Positions 39,700-49,916 of a DNA stretch of 64,000 bases are shown in pieces (positions within the stretch are counted from its first letter, which is position 1; each line of letters opens with the position of its first letter). The notes beneath the pieces were generated by a model, which was given only the letters and a program-made list of their open reading frames with translations, was not told the DNA's origin and did not search any database. Made by a program: the position numbers and the translations under genes. The stretch comes from Hermatobates lingyangjiaoensis (taxonomy: Eukaryota > Arthropoda > Insecta > Hemiptera > Hermatobatidae), in assembly GCA_026182355.1 (NCBI GenBank), contig JAPFBL010000577.1:124001-188000 (forward strand). The letters run 5' to 3'.

Positions 39700-39850
39700 C
39701 TGGGTTTAGTTCATAAAGATGGCAGCACCTCTGGGTTTATGGTGTCATGTATGTTTTTGGTTGCAAATAGGTAATTAAAATATGATATTAGTGTTAATGA
39801 GGTGGATAATTGCGACGGTACATGCTGGTGTAGAATAATATAACTAATTT
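39700..39850 (+). repeat. Dispersed ~150-bp repeat (copy)
   Basis: Contains GATGGCAGCACCTCTGGGTT and GTTAATGAGGTGGATAATTG. Other copies: 38095-38180 (inverted), 44245-44405, 44690-44810 and 44825-44990. Confidence 0.75.
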
Positions 39851-40317
39851 TAATTCTAGCCAAGGATGACTCTTCCAACCAAGTTGAGGTGGGTCGTTGG
39901 CCTTAGTTGCGTGCCGTCAGTCGTCGTGCGCGGAACTGGTCCGGGAATCGGCGACTCCTGGATCTTCGGTGCTTGTAGAGAGCACCCCCGCTGTCAAACT
40001 TTTCGTTATTCTTGCCAGTTTATGTGTCAAGAGGTGCGCAAAGTGCTTTTGATCGTACATCCGCATAGTAATTTTTTTTGGTTTTTGCCGTGCAGCGTCC
40101 TTCCTACCCCTGATACCCTATCCTTTTTTTCGTCCCTTTTTAGTCCCACACCCTCCTTGATAATGTCCCGTCGTTCCTGGCCCTCTGGGCCGTACCACTA
40201 TCCTAAAACATTTTTCCTTTGGACTTACAGTTTTTCGTGAATATCTCTGCTCCTGGTGGAGCTACAATGTTGGAACAAAAGCTAGTTTGATCAGAAGACT
40301 TTGGCGCATCGTTTGGG

Positions 40318-41173
40318 ATGAGTTCCAGGTCCCCAAAGAAGACAGAAGGTACCTTACGTGGAGCTGGGAGTTCCAAAAAGGCGACTGGCAGTGGCTTTAC
40401 GGACCTTGAGCAAGCGAAGGCCTCCACCTCTGGGAGCTCAGAAAAGAAAATGCCGCTGCCTAGACCTAAGGGGACAGACGGTAAGTTCATAAAATATAAT
40501 ATTGATAAGAAGCCATCCTCTGCCCCCTCCAATAGGAGAGTCTAGCGGAAGAGGTATTGCGCTTGTAGGCAAAGAATCTCCCGTCCTCACTCCCCGGAGG
40601 TCGGAGTCGCTCTCGGGTGAACTGCCGGTGGACCTCTCTAGTTCCCCCGAGGAAATTAGCGATGAAAAGGTAAGGGATAAGCTTTTCAAGGATCTTTTAG
40701 AGAAGGTGCAGACCTCAGAAACCAAAAAGCGACCGAGGGAGAGCTTCGCTAAGGTAAGCGTCGCTAAGAAAGGTAAGTGCAGCCCTTCTACGGCTATGGA
40801 GGAGAATGTGGACGACCCCCTGACCCACTTAAGGGGGAAGCAATCCCTGAGCCTCGAGGGAATCGAAAAGGAAGTGGATCCTCTAACTCATGTTGTTGAT
40901 TTTGACATGAACGTGGGAAGGATCTACGGCAAGTTGGACCAGGCTATGACAGCGATTTGCAGGCTGAACAGGGGCCTGGGGGTGTTAGAAGAGGCTAATC
41001 CTAGCCAGTCTGACACATTGGAGGACCTCAGGGGAACCAGCTTACAGTTCGCTATGAATGCTGATGAAATAAGAGCCCTCACAGCCACCGTAAAAGCGAA
41101 CTTTGAAGGTTATAGGGGCAGAGGGTCACCGGTGGACTATGAGCTGAGGCTCATAAACAAGGTTTGTAATTGA
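40318..41173 (+). pseudogene. Non-LTR ORF1-like protein, plus strand
   Basis: Two overlapping frames: 40318-40545 (MSSRSPKKTEGTLRGAGSSK) and 40502-41173 (PRRSESLSGELPVDLSSSP, RIYGKLDQAMTAICRLNRG, LQFAMNADEIRALTATVK). The frame change lies near 40500-40540; a GTAAGT at 40481 also allows an intron. The polar, Ser/Lys-rich start and heptad-like end resemble the protein at 35605-36564. Bases 39860-40240 upstream look like its leader, with higher GC than the surroundings. No reverse transcriptase follows, so it is 3'-truncated at about 41175. Confidence 0.45.
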
Positions 41174-41229
41174 TAAAGCGAAAGGAAGTGATAAAGCGTA
41201 TGGAAATGATGATAAAAAGCACGGGTGAT

Positions 41230-41750
41230 ACTAAAATTACTTCAAAATCACATCAATATCCATAATTTTTTTTTCTTTAAATCATTATGAACCTATCCAA
41301 CATAATTGGTTTGGTGGTTGTTATTAGTTTGATGGTATAAAGATGTAAATATGTTGGTGAGAGAGAGACAAGAGAGAGAGAGAGAGAGAGAGAGTGAGAA
41401 TAATATCAGCTCTAATGATACAGATGATCGCGGCGATGAATGCTCAAGATGATGACGTGTCTTATTTTACTTTAATGTAAATGTAATAATAGAGATGAAA
41501 TTATCTCATGTGACAAGCAAAATGTCAAATTGGATTGAATGTATAACTATGTGAGTGATATTGCAACAGATTAATATAAATAATTTTAATTTGAGAATGC
41601 TAGTCAGGCGTGGCTATCCAAGGTAAGGGGTCATTGACCTTAACCCGTAGAGGCTCAGATGGGACTGTGTGGAATGAATAATTACACGTGAGTGTTAGTC
41701 AGGGATGGCTCATCCAACCTTGGTGAGGGGTCATTGACCTGTCCTCCTAA
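41230..41750 (+). repeat. Dispersed repeat shared with 12770-13260
   Basis: Matches the 12.8 kb copy over about 500 bp, with a GA microsatellite at 41350-41395 and GGATGGCTCATCCAACC at 41704. Confidence 0.75.
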
Positions 41751-41837
41751 TCCTGTCCAGACATTCATGCTTGTTAACAACCGAGTCTACTGTAGTACAT
41801 TAACCGTCTCCATTGCAAGTCCAGACAAGGCTTAAAT

Positions 41838-41962
41838 TTCCAAAATGGGTTGAAACTCTTAATCTTGCCTCGATGGAGTCTTCCAAGTCGATGAGGTTGA
41901 AATTTTCATGACACTAGTTATGCAGCTTGTGACAGTTTGTCAGACTGCAAACTATGTTGGGA
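41838..41962 (-). pseudogene. BIR-protein gene fragment (middle part)
   Basis: About 125 bp matching the SLTNCHKL to NPFWKF part of the nuclease-like BIR gene. It is joined at 41962 to the ORF1-like frame that follows. Confidence 0.65.
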
Positions 41963-42372
41963 TTCTGTCTTGTTTCTGACTCTGATGGTAAAGCGGATTT
42001 TGGATCAGGTTTTGGATCTGGTTTATAGACTGATTTCTTCCTTTTGTCAGGCCTAGGAGTTCTTTTTTCTTTATCCGTCTGATCATCTTGACCTGCGTCA
42101 CTGGCAGGATCATTGACCTCACCTTGACCCGAGTCATACTCAACAGCCATGTTAATTAACCTGATGTATTTTTGTTTTGTCTTTTCGACATTTGATATAA
42201 CCATGGTTTTGGCTGTTACTCCTTGGCGTCGCCTTAAGAACACGTCTCCTGTCTCCAAAATTTTTCTCTGTGCCCTGTTCAATAGTCTAAGCTCTTCTGG
42301 TGTCTGCGTGTCTCCAACCAGCAGATCATTATCGGACTCACTTGTCCTTTTCTTAGAACCTGTTTCCAATGA
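41963..42372 (-). pseudogene. ORF1-like fragment related to 54839-55400
   Basis: Encodes ELRLLNRAQRKILETGDVFL, then VEKTKQKYIRLINMAVEY, then a Lys/Asp-rich tail. The first two blocks match RAQKEILRNGGVYL and IEKTKKN at 54.9-55.1 kb. In both places it is fused on its 3' side to Polinton DNA. Family unknown; probably gag-like. Confidence 0.45.
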
Positions 42373-42740
42373 ATAGTATAACAGGATCATATGTTGACTA
42401 CTTGGGAAGAGTTTATTTAATTGCAAACAATTTTTACCTGCTAGAAGCGCTTGGAAATGAACTTTTTATAAAAGATACATTGGAAAATCTATATCATGGC
42501 TTAAATGCAAGAAGTATTACATCAGTGTTTCGTCATTTGAACGGTAAATTATATTTCGATTACAAAAAAGAAGGATATTTTGTGGAATATGATGAATATT
42601 TTCAAAGTGTTACAGGAAACATTGTAAATGTCTTAGAACTGTTTAACATAACATGTGTAGAAGAGAGTATTCTTAACGTTATTCATGACCTAACTAACCA
42701 ATTAATTCACTTACAACGAGAGAAAAAAATGTTGATATAA
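42369..42740 (+). CDS. Orphan 123-aa protein
   Basis: An open frame starting MNSITGSYVDYLGRVYLIA, with LEALGNELFIKDTLENLYHG and LNVIHDLTNQLIHLQREKK. Codon composition looks gene-like, and AATAAA follows at about 43000. No second copy in the window and no family recognised. The second Met is not near; the start is uncertain because it lies at the edge of a repeat junction. Confidence 0.35.
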   Translation: MNSITGSYVDYLGRVYLIANNFYLLEALGNELFIKDTLENLYHGLNARSITSVFRHLNGKLYFDYKKEGYFVEYDEYFQSVTGNIVNVLELFNITCVEESILNVIHDLTNQLIHLQREKKMLI

Positions 42741-43212
42741 TAACAAAATTCGATGCATACATCATTTCACTGGCTTGTCACATCGGCTACAGTCATTGTC
42801 AGGAATAGACAAAGGACAGGAATTGGTTCCTTCGGTGCTACATGATCGATCAGACAATCAGATCTGTTATTAGCAAAACATTTACAAATGTGTTATAATA
42901 TTCAAATACATGTACACAATTAGTCAAAGTAATAAATATTTTGATTGAATTTTTTTTTCCACCCCAGCTGTCATGTATTTATTGTAATTGTGTTAATAAA
43001 GAGACAAGATAAATGAATTATTTAAAAAAAATCAATGCTAGTTTATATGGATATTATATATATCCTATAGGAGCAGTAGTATGTAATTCTTTCATCAATT
43101 GTTATTGTATAACTGTAAATAGCAGATAGATAGATAGATAGGCATACATTTCCAAAATGGGTTGAAACTCTTCTCTTAATACACAGGATAATTATTGAAA
43201 AAATAATTTTAT
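42741..43212. other. No gene; possible 3' UTR
   Basis: AT-rich, with an AATAAA near 43000 and a GATA microsatellite at 43120-43140. A 30-bp piece of the BIR gene (CCAAAATGGGTTGAAACTC) recurs at 43153. Confidence 0.4.
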
Positions 43213-43530
43213 TTAAAACCAAGTATCATGAAATTGAATGTATTCAAATTGTTTACATTCAGGGGACCAGTTTTTATGTTCATCTTCAACACATTCATCT
43301 GCTTTCCAATCATAAAGCATTACATTACAATATATACATTTTACACAGTCATTGAAATTAGAGAGGCTGACGAATCCAGATTTAGCCAACTCTCTTACAC
43401 TAGGTTTAAATTTCCAAAATGGGTTGAAACTCTTGATTCTCGCCTCGATGGAGTCTTTCAAGTCAATGAGGTTGAAATTTTCATGACACCAGTTATTCAG
43501 CTTATGACAGTTTGTCAGACTGCAAGCCAT
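43213..43530 (-). pseudogene. BIR-domain fragment of the nuclease-like protein
   Basis: 105 open codons from SLTNCHKLNNWC to the end, with the whole BIR domain: SVRELAKSGF, then C-x2-C-x16-H-x6-C in CIYCNVMLYDWKADEC and DEHKNWSPEC. The N-terminal nuclease-like part is missing. It lies just downstream of TPIPE copy 4 on the same strand. Confidence 0.75.
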
Positions 43531-43605
43531 GTTGGGGCAAAAGTTTGTGCAGTAACAAATTTTATTTCTTCTCCATCCTGAGCTACTCCTGGGGCGTGGG
43601 TAGTG

Positions 43606-43845
43606 TCATCCACTTCCGAGGTGGTGGATGGAGGAGGGTAGCTCCCTTCGTCGAAACTCTTCGTACGAAGGGAGCAGGCCATGTCTTCGGTAGATCTCCA
43701 ACCCCTCCTCAGTATCGGTGATACACTCTGGGATCGGAGTAATATATAAGGAGGGGGAAGAGCTCACCCTCAATGCATCCTCCACAATAAAGGAGGACGG
43801 GAAAGAGGAGGAGGATGTCGCTCTTTCATTCCCGTCGTCACTCAA
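43606..43845 (-). CDS. TPIPE repeat exon, copy 4
   Basis: An 80-codon open frame, SSSSFPSSFIVEDAL, SLYITPIPECITDTEEG, IYRRHGLLPSYEEF, RRREL, ending HHLGSG after a frame change relative to copy 3. AATAAA follows on the minus strand near 43560. Diverged from copies 1-3 largely at silent sites. Confidence 0.45.
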   Translation of the reverse strand: MSDDGNERATSSSSFPSSFIVEDALRVSSSPSLYITPIPECITDTEEGLEIYRRHGLLPSYEEFRRRELPSSIHHLGSG

Positions 43846-45363
43846 ACATACACAATAGTAACTTAATCAAAGTCCTCATCTACCACAACATGACGAACAG
43901 ACTATCTGATGACAATATTACATTATCAACCTTTCATCACAAGGAAAAGCAAAACAAAGAAGCTGAAGGGTGTATATGAATAGGATGACCACATTAAATC
44001 AAAACTATACATAACCTGAGGACATTCTTTGAAAAGGACTCTTAATTTCATAAAGCTAGCCTGAAATCCATTAAACTTTAACAATGCTAGTAGAAATATA
44101 GTCACATTTATAAAACCTAGGTCACCCAAGAGTCACAATACTGAAACCTAGGTCACCCATCAACAGCTGTGTTATGACTGTGCACACTGACCTATGTATG
44201 TGTTATGACTGGGAGGTGGGGTCGGTGTCCTTTGCGGTGTTAGAGTTGAAAGCACCTCTGGGTTTATGCTGACGTTATTTCATATAGATTTAGTTGCAAA
44301 TAGGTAATTAGATATGATTATTATTAGATAACAATATAACATTAGTGTTAATGAGGTGGATAATTGCGACGGTATATGCTGGTGTAGAATAATATAACTA
44401 ATAACTAATGAATCTTCATTCAGTTGAGGTCGACCAGGGTGGAGGGGTGGAAAGAATATTAGTAGTTAGATTTTATAAATACTGGAATCTAGGTCATATA
44501 TTATTATAAATACTGGCAGTAATTAAAGAGTCATATTTATAAAACCGAGTCAGTGTGTCATGACCTAGATAAACCCCAGCTGTGTTGTGTCTATACCCCA
44601 GCTGAGGTTTAGTCTAGACGTCCGGGTGACGGTGGCCCCCCGGGGCAGTAACGGACAGAGCCTTTCGCGGCGTAGTTCAAAGAGTCGCCAGCACACATTC
44701 AGTTTCTAGTGATGTTATATAGATGTGTGGATGCAAGTGAGTAATTAGAATAATGGAATTGCGTTAATGAGATTGATAAGTGGTATGGAGAGAGGAATGT
44801 AGACTGAGGTAGGCTTAGTATCGCAGTGTGTAGTTAATAGATGGCAGCACCCATACAGTTTATGGTGATGTTTTATGGATTTGTTTGCAATTGTGTAATT
44901 AGATAATAACATGTATTAGTAGATAACAACATGTGTGTTAATGAGGTTGTTAATCACGACGTTAAATGCTGGTGTAGATGAAAATAACTGTATGAAGAAA
45001 GAGAATAAATATTTCCTCAGTTTAGCTGATTTGCAATGACCTGCACACTGCTAGATATTGTTTTAACAATAAATGTTAATTGAATGTATTCTTTCTTTTT
45101 TCGTCTCGTGACTGTACCTGCTCAGTAGCCCTTGGTCCAGCTCTCTCCTATTATATCTGGCTGGAAAGAATATTTGCGAATGTTAGTTTAGCTGCAAGCA
45201 AGCAAGCATGCTGGCTGAAGGTCAACAGCCGAGAGTTTACTTCAGAACATTAACCCGATAAATTCCAGACGCACTGCCCCCACCCCACCAGCCAAGATGA
45301 TGCTGACTTATCCTTCTGCGTGTCCAGACTTGCATGCTTGCTGAAGGTCCACCGATGCCCCAA
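43846..45363. repeat. Repeat-rich gene-free region
   Basis: Holds the TPIPE flank (to 44060), three copies of the 150-bp repeat (44245-44405, 44690-44810, 44825-44990), blocks of CCTAGGTCACCCA (44115-44160), and from 45121 a repeat shared inverted with 29935-30160. No gene recognised. Confidence 0.6.
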
Positions 45364-45643
45364 CCCTGGGATGACTCATCCAACTACTATTTTAGCCTTC
45401 TCCTAAGCCGAGTCTACCATAGTACATTAACCTGCTCCCTTGCAAGTCCAGTCACGCAGACCAGCTCAAGGTCTCCTTCGATGGAAATTTTTTCAAAGCC
45501 TCACCCTGGGATGACTCATCCAACCGCCATTTTAGCCTTCTCCTAAGCCGAGTCTACCATAGTACATTAACCTGCTCCCTTGCAAGTCCAGTCACGCAGG
45601 CCAGCTCAAGGTCTTCTTCGATAGAAATTTTTGTTTCAAAGAA
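45364..45643 (+). repeat. 140-bp tandem duplication
   Basis: Two units starting at 45364 and 45504, each with CCCTGGGATGACTCATCCAA, AGCCGAGTCTACCATAGTAC and a TTCGATxGAAATTTTT end. Pieces also occur at 41770. Confidence 0.85.
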
Positions 45644-45687
45644 TCCTCTATATATAATTTAAAATTATTGAATAAAACTCATTCAAG

Positions 45688-45975
45688 ATGCGAAACAAAT
45701 TTAAACAACACATTGCTGCTCGTCGAGATAATAGTACAAAAATTACTGTACAATATTTATTGGATAAAGTGGAAGAAATTGAAAACAAAGTGAATACTAC
45801 AACATTGATATCGAATAGTGACATTGTTTTATTTGGTCTGTTAAAAGACTATCTGCAAAATGTATTTAAGAATCAGATTCTGAGTGAATTGTCATTGATG
45901 AAATTTCACGGAACGAAACACTTAGACGACGACGAAAAAGTCATTGCAAACCTGAGCAAAAGGAGAAGGGGATGA
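45688..45975 (+). CDS. 95-aa protein overlapping the PLA2 gene
   Basis: Starts MRNKFKQHIAARRDN after CTATATATAATTT (45650), a likely TATA box. It has a VEEIENKVNTT heptad-like segment, LLKDYLQNVFKNQIL and a basic end SKRRRG. Its TGA overlaps the ATG of the PLA2 gene (ATGA), suggesting linked expression. It is found only in copy C, outside the integrase. Function unknown. Confidence 0.5.
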   Translation: MRNKFKQHIAARRDNSTKITVQYLLDKVEEIENKVNTTTLISNSDIVLFGLLKDYLQNVFKNQILSELSLMKFHGTKHLDDDEKVIANLSKRRRG

Positions 45976-46388
45976 GTTTCCTAAATAGATGGATCAACAA
46001 TAGGAAGAAGGAGATGCATTTGAAAATTGGTAAAGATCATTTCAACTACTGCGGTCCCGGTACAGCATTAGAACAATGTCTTGAACGTGAAGATGAAGGA
46101 ATCAATAAGCTAGATGATGCATGCAAAGAACATGATATTGCCTATAGTGAGAGCAACAATCTGAGTGATAGACATGCAGCAGACAAGGTGTTACAGAAGA
46201 AGGCTTGGAAACGTGTAAAGTCTCTGGATGCAAAGTTAAATGAACGTCTCGCATCACTCTTGGTGGCTGGTGTTATGAAGGGAAAACGAGTGCTTGGACT
46301 TGGACTCAAGAATAAGAAGAAGAAGAAGAAGAGGAAGGAAAAGAAGAGAAATGTAAATACAAAGAGGAAAAAAAAATGTAACAAATAA
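45972..46388 (+). CDS. Parvovirus-type phospholipase A2 domain protein
   Basis: 138 aa. The calcium-loop motif YCGPGT (26-31) and the catalytic LDDACKEHDIAY (His54-Asp55), with a second Asp at about 71, match the PLA2 domain found in parvovirus VP1 and in some Polinton/adintovirus genomes, where it opens endosomal membranes. A hydrophobic LASLLVAGVMKGKRVLGLGL follows, then a Lys/Arg-rich tail that could bind DNA or act as a nuclear signal. It is convergent with the integrase. Open throughout. Confidence 0.82.
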   Translation: MSFLNRWINNRKKEMHLKIGKDHFNYCGPGTALEQCLEREDEGINKLDDACKEHDIAYSESNNLSDRHAADKVLQKKAWKRVKSLDAKLNERLASLLVAGVMKGKRVLGLGLKNKKKKKKRKEKKRNVNTKRKKKCNK

Positions 46389-46422
46389 TGATATTGTTTA
46401 AAAAATATATATATTTTTTTTC

Positions 46423-47370
46423 TCAATTTACAAAGTCTTTTTTCTTTACCCATTCCTGTTTATCATAACCTTGAAATTTTACAAGTACATCACCATTTTT
46501 TCGCTTTTTTACAATTTTTTCAATTAAATAAACATTGGGTACATTAGTCTTTTGTAATTCATGTTGGTAAAAGCGGCCTCTAACGTCCTGTCCATTGTCA
46601 TCTCGCAGCTGGTAAGTCACAGGTAGGGTGGGTAGAATCTTGTTGATGTAGAAAACTTCAGTGGACCAATTCCTCGTATAGCCTCGTTCAAAAGTAGTTC
46701 GAAACTTGCTAATTCTCACTGGCGTGTTTAATTTCAGCTGGCCAGATGTTTTTTTCAATTTGGCATGTCTTTGTTTGATAGCAGTGGCAACTCTTTGTAA
46801 AATTGCCTCTTCATTCACGCCCTTTTTAACTTTACTCGGGGCCATTCCAATCGTCCGATGATATGTGTTATTATACTGTTGTACAAACTTTGGGAGAATA
46901 TAAACAAATCTATAGGATCCTTGAAGGGAGAATTGTTTAAACATTCTTCCCCTTAGTGTTCTATTGAACCTTTCAACAATTTAAGCCTTCATGGTGGAAA
47001 ATGTCCTGTAGTGGATTATATTGTTCTTTCGGCAAAGCTCTTGAAAATCCCTGTTGAAAAATTCCCTTCCAGCATCACTGTGTATGTATTTTGGTTTGAC
47101 TTTTACCCTAGTCAAATGGTCTTGAAATGCTCTAGTCACATTGTCACCAGTCTTTCTCTTGACAGGGATGACCCAAGCATATTTGGAAAAAGTATCGATA
47201 ATTGTCAGCAGGTAGTTTATTTTGTTGTTATAATTGGCAAGGGAGCGTACATCAACCAGGTCCATTTGCCATGTATTATGGATATGTTTCAATGGGAAGG
47301 GAGATCGTGGGAAATGTATTCTTGCCCCTCTATGAAGTTCATCAACTAAAATTTGTTTCTGACTCGTCAT
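46423..47370 (-). pseudogene. Polinton integrase, copy C (one nonsense)
   Basis: ATG at 47370 gives MTSQKQILVDELHRGARIHF, then D in WQMDLVDV (37), D in IHSDAGREF (99) and E in IVERFNRTLR (133). A TCN serine codon has become TAA at 46981, just before that Glu. The C-terminal frame carries a chromodomain, VYLIEKIVKKRKNGDVLVKF, as usual in Polinton integrases. It starts two bases after the stop of the 323-aa gene. Confidence 0.9.
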
Positions 47371-47372
47371 GT

Positions 47373-48344
47373 TTAGTAAATTATATCATTCTCTCTCAAC
47401 TCTTCGAGTATAGATTCAATTTCATTGGAATGTGCAGTGTTGCCAGCTTTATATTCTGCAGTGAGAAGATCCAACCTTGAGACGAGTTCATTCACGTCGT
47501 CGTAATATTCATAAACCGGTTGTCCAACTTGCCTTAATCCTCTGCCACGCCTTCCCGCCTGCTCACTGTGATTTGGTTTCCTCGAAAAAAGCTTTTTTAT
47601 AATACGAATATATTTAATGCCTGAATTTGCATTGATTTGCTGCTCCGGCGAGTAGAAGCGTTTGTGTGCATGATTCGACTCTAGCAGTCGTTTATATTGT
47701 TGTAAATCATCCTTGCTGTAACGTGTAGGATTCTTGAGAAAAAGCAAGCTCAATAGACCTGGTGTTGCTGTGATCCAGTCTCCCTTGACAAAGAATTGAT
47801 CTGTAGTAGTATCTCCCAATGCAACTTCACTATCACCCAAACTGAAAACACCAGTGGGTGTAATGCGAAAACCATAAGTTGTGTCAAAATCCTCCTCACC
47901 CTCTTGCAGTTTCTTTAGAATAAATGGTCTAAAAGAAGGAGGTAAATGTTGCAATGATTGTGATACATATCGTCTACCTTCCGGTGTATTGTAGGCTTCT
48001 TGAATAGATGGAGAATATATGGCTGGTTCTTCGTCGTCTTCTGCTTCTGCTTCCCATTCAGTACCACTCCTAATGAATGCAGGAGATCTTGATGATGATG
48101 TGGGTTTAGGAGTTGTTACCGGTTCATCCTGTTCACTTTTTGGTTCAACCTTTACCTTTAGAGTCTTGCCGCTCAATTCTTGCACCAAAGACTGGATGGG
48201 TTCAACAATAGGCGTGGCACTTTTTCTAAAATAGTCGTCAACAAAACGGTTTCCCTGTCTGTATATGTGGTATTTTGTTCTAATATCATTGGCTGTTTTA
48301 ATAAGATCCTCTTTAAGGCGTACATCCTTCACAGGTGGTGACAT
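47373..48344 (-). CDS. Polinton 323-aa conserved protein, copy C (intact)
   Basis: Full-length copy. Lys/Arg-rich N-terminus (MSPPVKDVRLKEDLI), an acidic Ser/Pro linker (about 75-120), then TYGFRITPTGVFSLGDSEV, a GLLSLLFLKNPTRYSKDDL block, KYIRIIKKLF, and the C-terminal signature YDDVNELVSRLDLLTAEYK, AGNTAHSNEIESILEELRE. Proteins with this end are common in invertebrate Polintons; function is not established. Packed between the Cys-rich gene and integrase in the same direction. Confidence 0.75.
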   Translation of the reverse strand: MSPPVKDVRLKEDLIKTANDIRTKYHIYRQGNRFVDDYFRKSATPIVEPIQSLVQELSGKTLKVKVEPKSEQDEPVTTPKPTSSSRSPAFIRSGTEWEAEAEDDEEPAIYSPSIQEAYNTPEGRRYVSQSLQHLPPSFRPFILKKLQEGEEDFDTTYGFRITPTGVFSLGDSEVALGDTTTDQFFVKGDWITATPGLLSLLFLKNPTRYSKDDLQQYKRLLESNHAHKRFYSPEQQINANSGIKYIRIIKKLFSRKPNHSEQAGRRGRGLRQVGQPVYEYYDDVNELVSRLDLLTAEYKAGNTAHSNEIESILEELRENDIIY

Positions 48345-48380
48345 TGTTTATCTGACGAGGCTCTCCACTGTCTGCTGTTA

Positions 48381-48665
48381 TTATATTTTTTCTAAACCCC
48401 TGACAATTCGATGGTACAACATACCGCATAAAGTACAGATGCATGTATCCGGTCCACAAGTCACACCTGGTCTGCTCCATATACAAGTGTCATAATGTCC
48501 AGATTGTCTACTAATGCATCTATTTGAATACTCCTTCAACTTGCATATATTTTTATAAATTCGACCATATGCATCTGCTTTTTCATCATAGATCCTAACA
48601 TGTTTGATTGCTTCCATATAGCGGTGGTAGGCTGGCATCGATGCAATAGCAGACAACTCTTCCAT
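48381..48665 (-). CDS. Small Cys-rich Polinton protein, copy C
   Basis: 94 aa, with CKLKEYSNRC, HYDTCIWSRPGVTCGPDTC and CTLCGMLYHRIV conserved with 18420-18710, and two residues fewer in the middle. Candidate zinc-binding protein of unknown role. Confidence 0.6.
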   Translation of the reverse strand: MEELSAIASMPAYHRYMEAIKHVRIYDEKADAYGRIYKNICKLKEYSNRCISRQSGHYDTCIWSRPGVTCGPDTCICTLCGMLYHRIVRGLEKI

Positions 48666-48704
48666 TGTACTGACTCATGTAGCAGGTGGGTGGGAGACTA
48701 AGCA

Positions 48705-49424
48705 TTAATTCCCCCACCACCACCCCCACCATCGCTCTGTACAGATTGTAATGTATTCATCAAAGTTTCGCCGATATCTCCCTCTATCCAGTGGATAGTC
48801 TTTGACAATTGTTAAAAATCCATATTTTTGTTTCCAACATTCTTTACACATGTTGTAAAAATCCATAAAACTCATATCAGTGTTGACATGATCGCTATAA
48901 ATATGTTTTAAATTCAATCCATCAACTGGTAGTACAATTAAAACATTGGCGTTTTCCCTTAGATAGTGTTTATAGGTTCCACCATATGATTGTGTCAGCA
49001 ATAAGCAATTGATGTGATCATGACGTCCATAAGTAAATAGCGATTTGATAACATTAATCTTTTCATAGAGGGGAATATCATCAAAGAGGACTAGGCTTCC
49101 ACTTTTTATATCATCCTTATTCAATTCCTGCACGTTTGAGCAGGCATAATAGCCAATTTCGGGAACATGAGAGAAAATCTCCTTCAAATATACATACTTG
49201 GGTTGATTCAGAGTCTTGCTGTAAATGTAAACATTTGAAAATGCTAATCCGTTTGGGTGTGTCAATAGTGAATAGGCAACATTTGACTTGCCACTATTGG
49301 ATGGTCCGACAATTATAGCCCTGACATTAGTTGGGAACAATGTCTCCTCTGGTAAAGCTATCGTTTCACTATACGGGGTGTTATCCCCTACAGGTAATGT
49401 AGTCGACTGCTTGACAAACTTCAT
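48705..49424 (-). CDS. FtsK/HerA-type packaging ATPase, copy C
   Basis: ATG at 49424. Walker A GPSNSGKS and Walker B GSLVLFDDI, as in copy A. The C-terminus differs because the stop used by copy A is lost, adding CTERWWGWWWGN. Shares its promoter with the pX gene. Confidence 0.92.
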   Translation of the reverse strand: MKFVKQSTTLPVGDNTPYSETIALPEETLFPTNVRAIIVGPSNSGKSNVAYSLLTHPNGLAFSNVYIYSKTLNQPKYVYLKEIFSHVPEIGYYACSNVQELNKDDIKSGSLVLFDDIPLYEKINVIKSLFTYGRHDHINCLLLTQSYGGTYKHYLRENANVLIVLPVDGLNLKHIYSDHVNTDMSFMDFYNMCKECWKQKYGFLTIVKDYPLDRGRYRRNFDEYITICTERWWGWWWGN

Positions 49425-49436
49425 GACAGACAAAAG

Positions 49437-49475
49437 CTATATAAGCTGTCAACATGACTGATGAGCGTATTTATA
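49437..49475. promoter_or_regulatory. Divergent promoter with crossed TATA boxes, copy C
   Basis: CTATATAAGC (49437-49446, rightward) and TATAAATA (49475-49468, leftward). Identical to copy A in layout. Confidence 0.65.
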
Positions 49476-49493
49476 CACTGCACGGTGACTGCA

Positions 49494-49916
49494 ATGGACT
49501 CTATCGTTGTTACGAGGAAGAAGAAGAGGAAGACAAAGGTTACCAGAAGGGGAAGGGGAAAGAGGAAATCTGTTCGTATACTTCCACTGCCACAACAAGA
49601 AGGTGGTTTCCTCCCACTAATCCTGGCTGGTTTAGGTGCACTCGGTGGTGTTGTTAGCACTGGGACAACTATTGCAAAAACAATCGCCGATAACAGAAGG
49701 GAAAATGAACGAATGCAAATGGAGAGGGAGAAATTTAACGATGCCAGCAGATATTTGAAGGAATTGGAAAGGCTGGGTCAGCAGATGGTTGCGCAACAAC
49801 AACATGGCGGCACTAGTGGTAGGGGTCTGGTGAAGACTCAACAGAGGGGGAGGAAGAGGAGGACTGGAACAGGTCTCTACTTGAGAAAAAAAAAATTCCC
49901 ACCAACCGGGCATTGA
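49494..49916 (+). CDS. pX-like protein, copy C
   Basis: MDSIVVTRKKKRK start, hydrophobic GGFLPLILAGLGALGGVV, NRRENERMQMEREKF, then a basic tail QQRGRKRRTGTG. It ends after a 10-A run. Confidence 0.7.
   Translation: MDSIVVTRKKKRKTKVTRRGRGKRKSVRILPLPQQEGGFLPLILAGLGALGGVVSTGTTIAKTIADNRRENERMQMEREKFNDASRYLKELERLGQQMVAQQQHGGTSGRGLVKTQQRGRKRRTGTGLYLRKKKFPPTGH

Noticed and set aside
46142..46453. Minus-strand ORF rich in Phe and Leu
   Set aside because: Antisense of the Lys-rich tail of the PLA2 protein.
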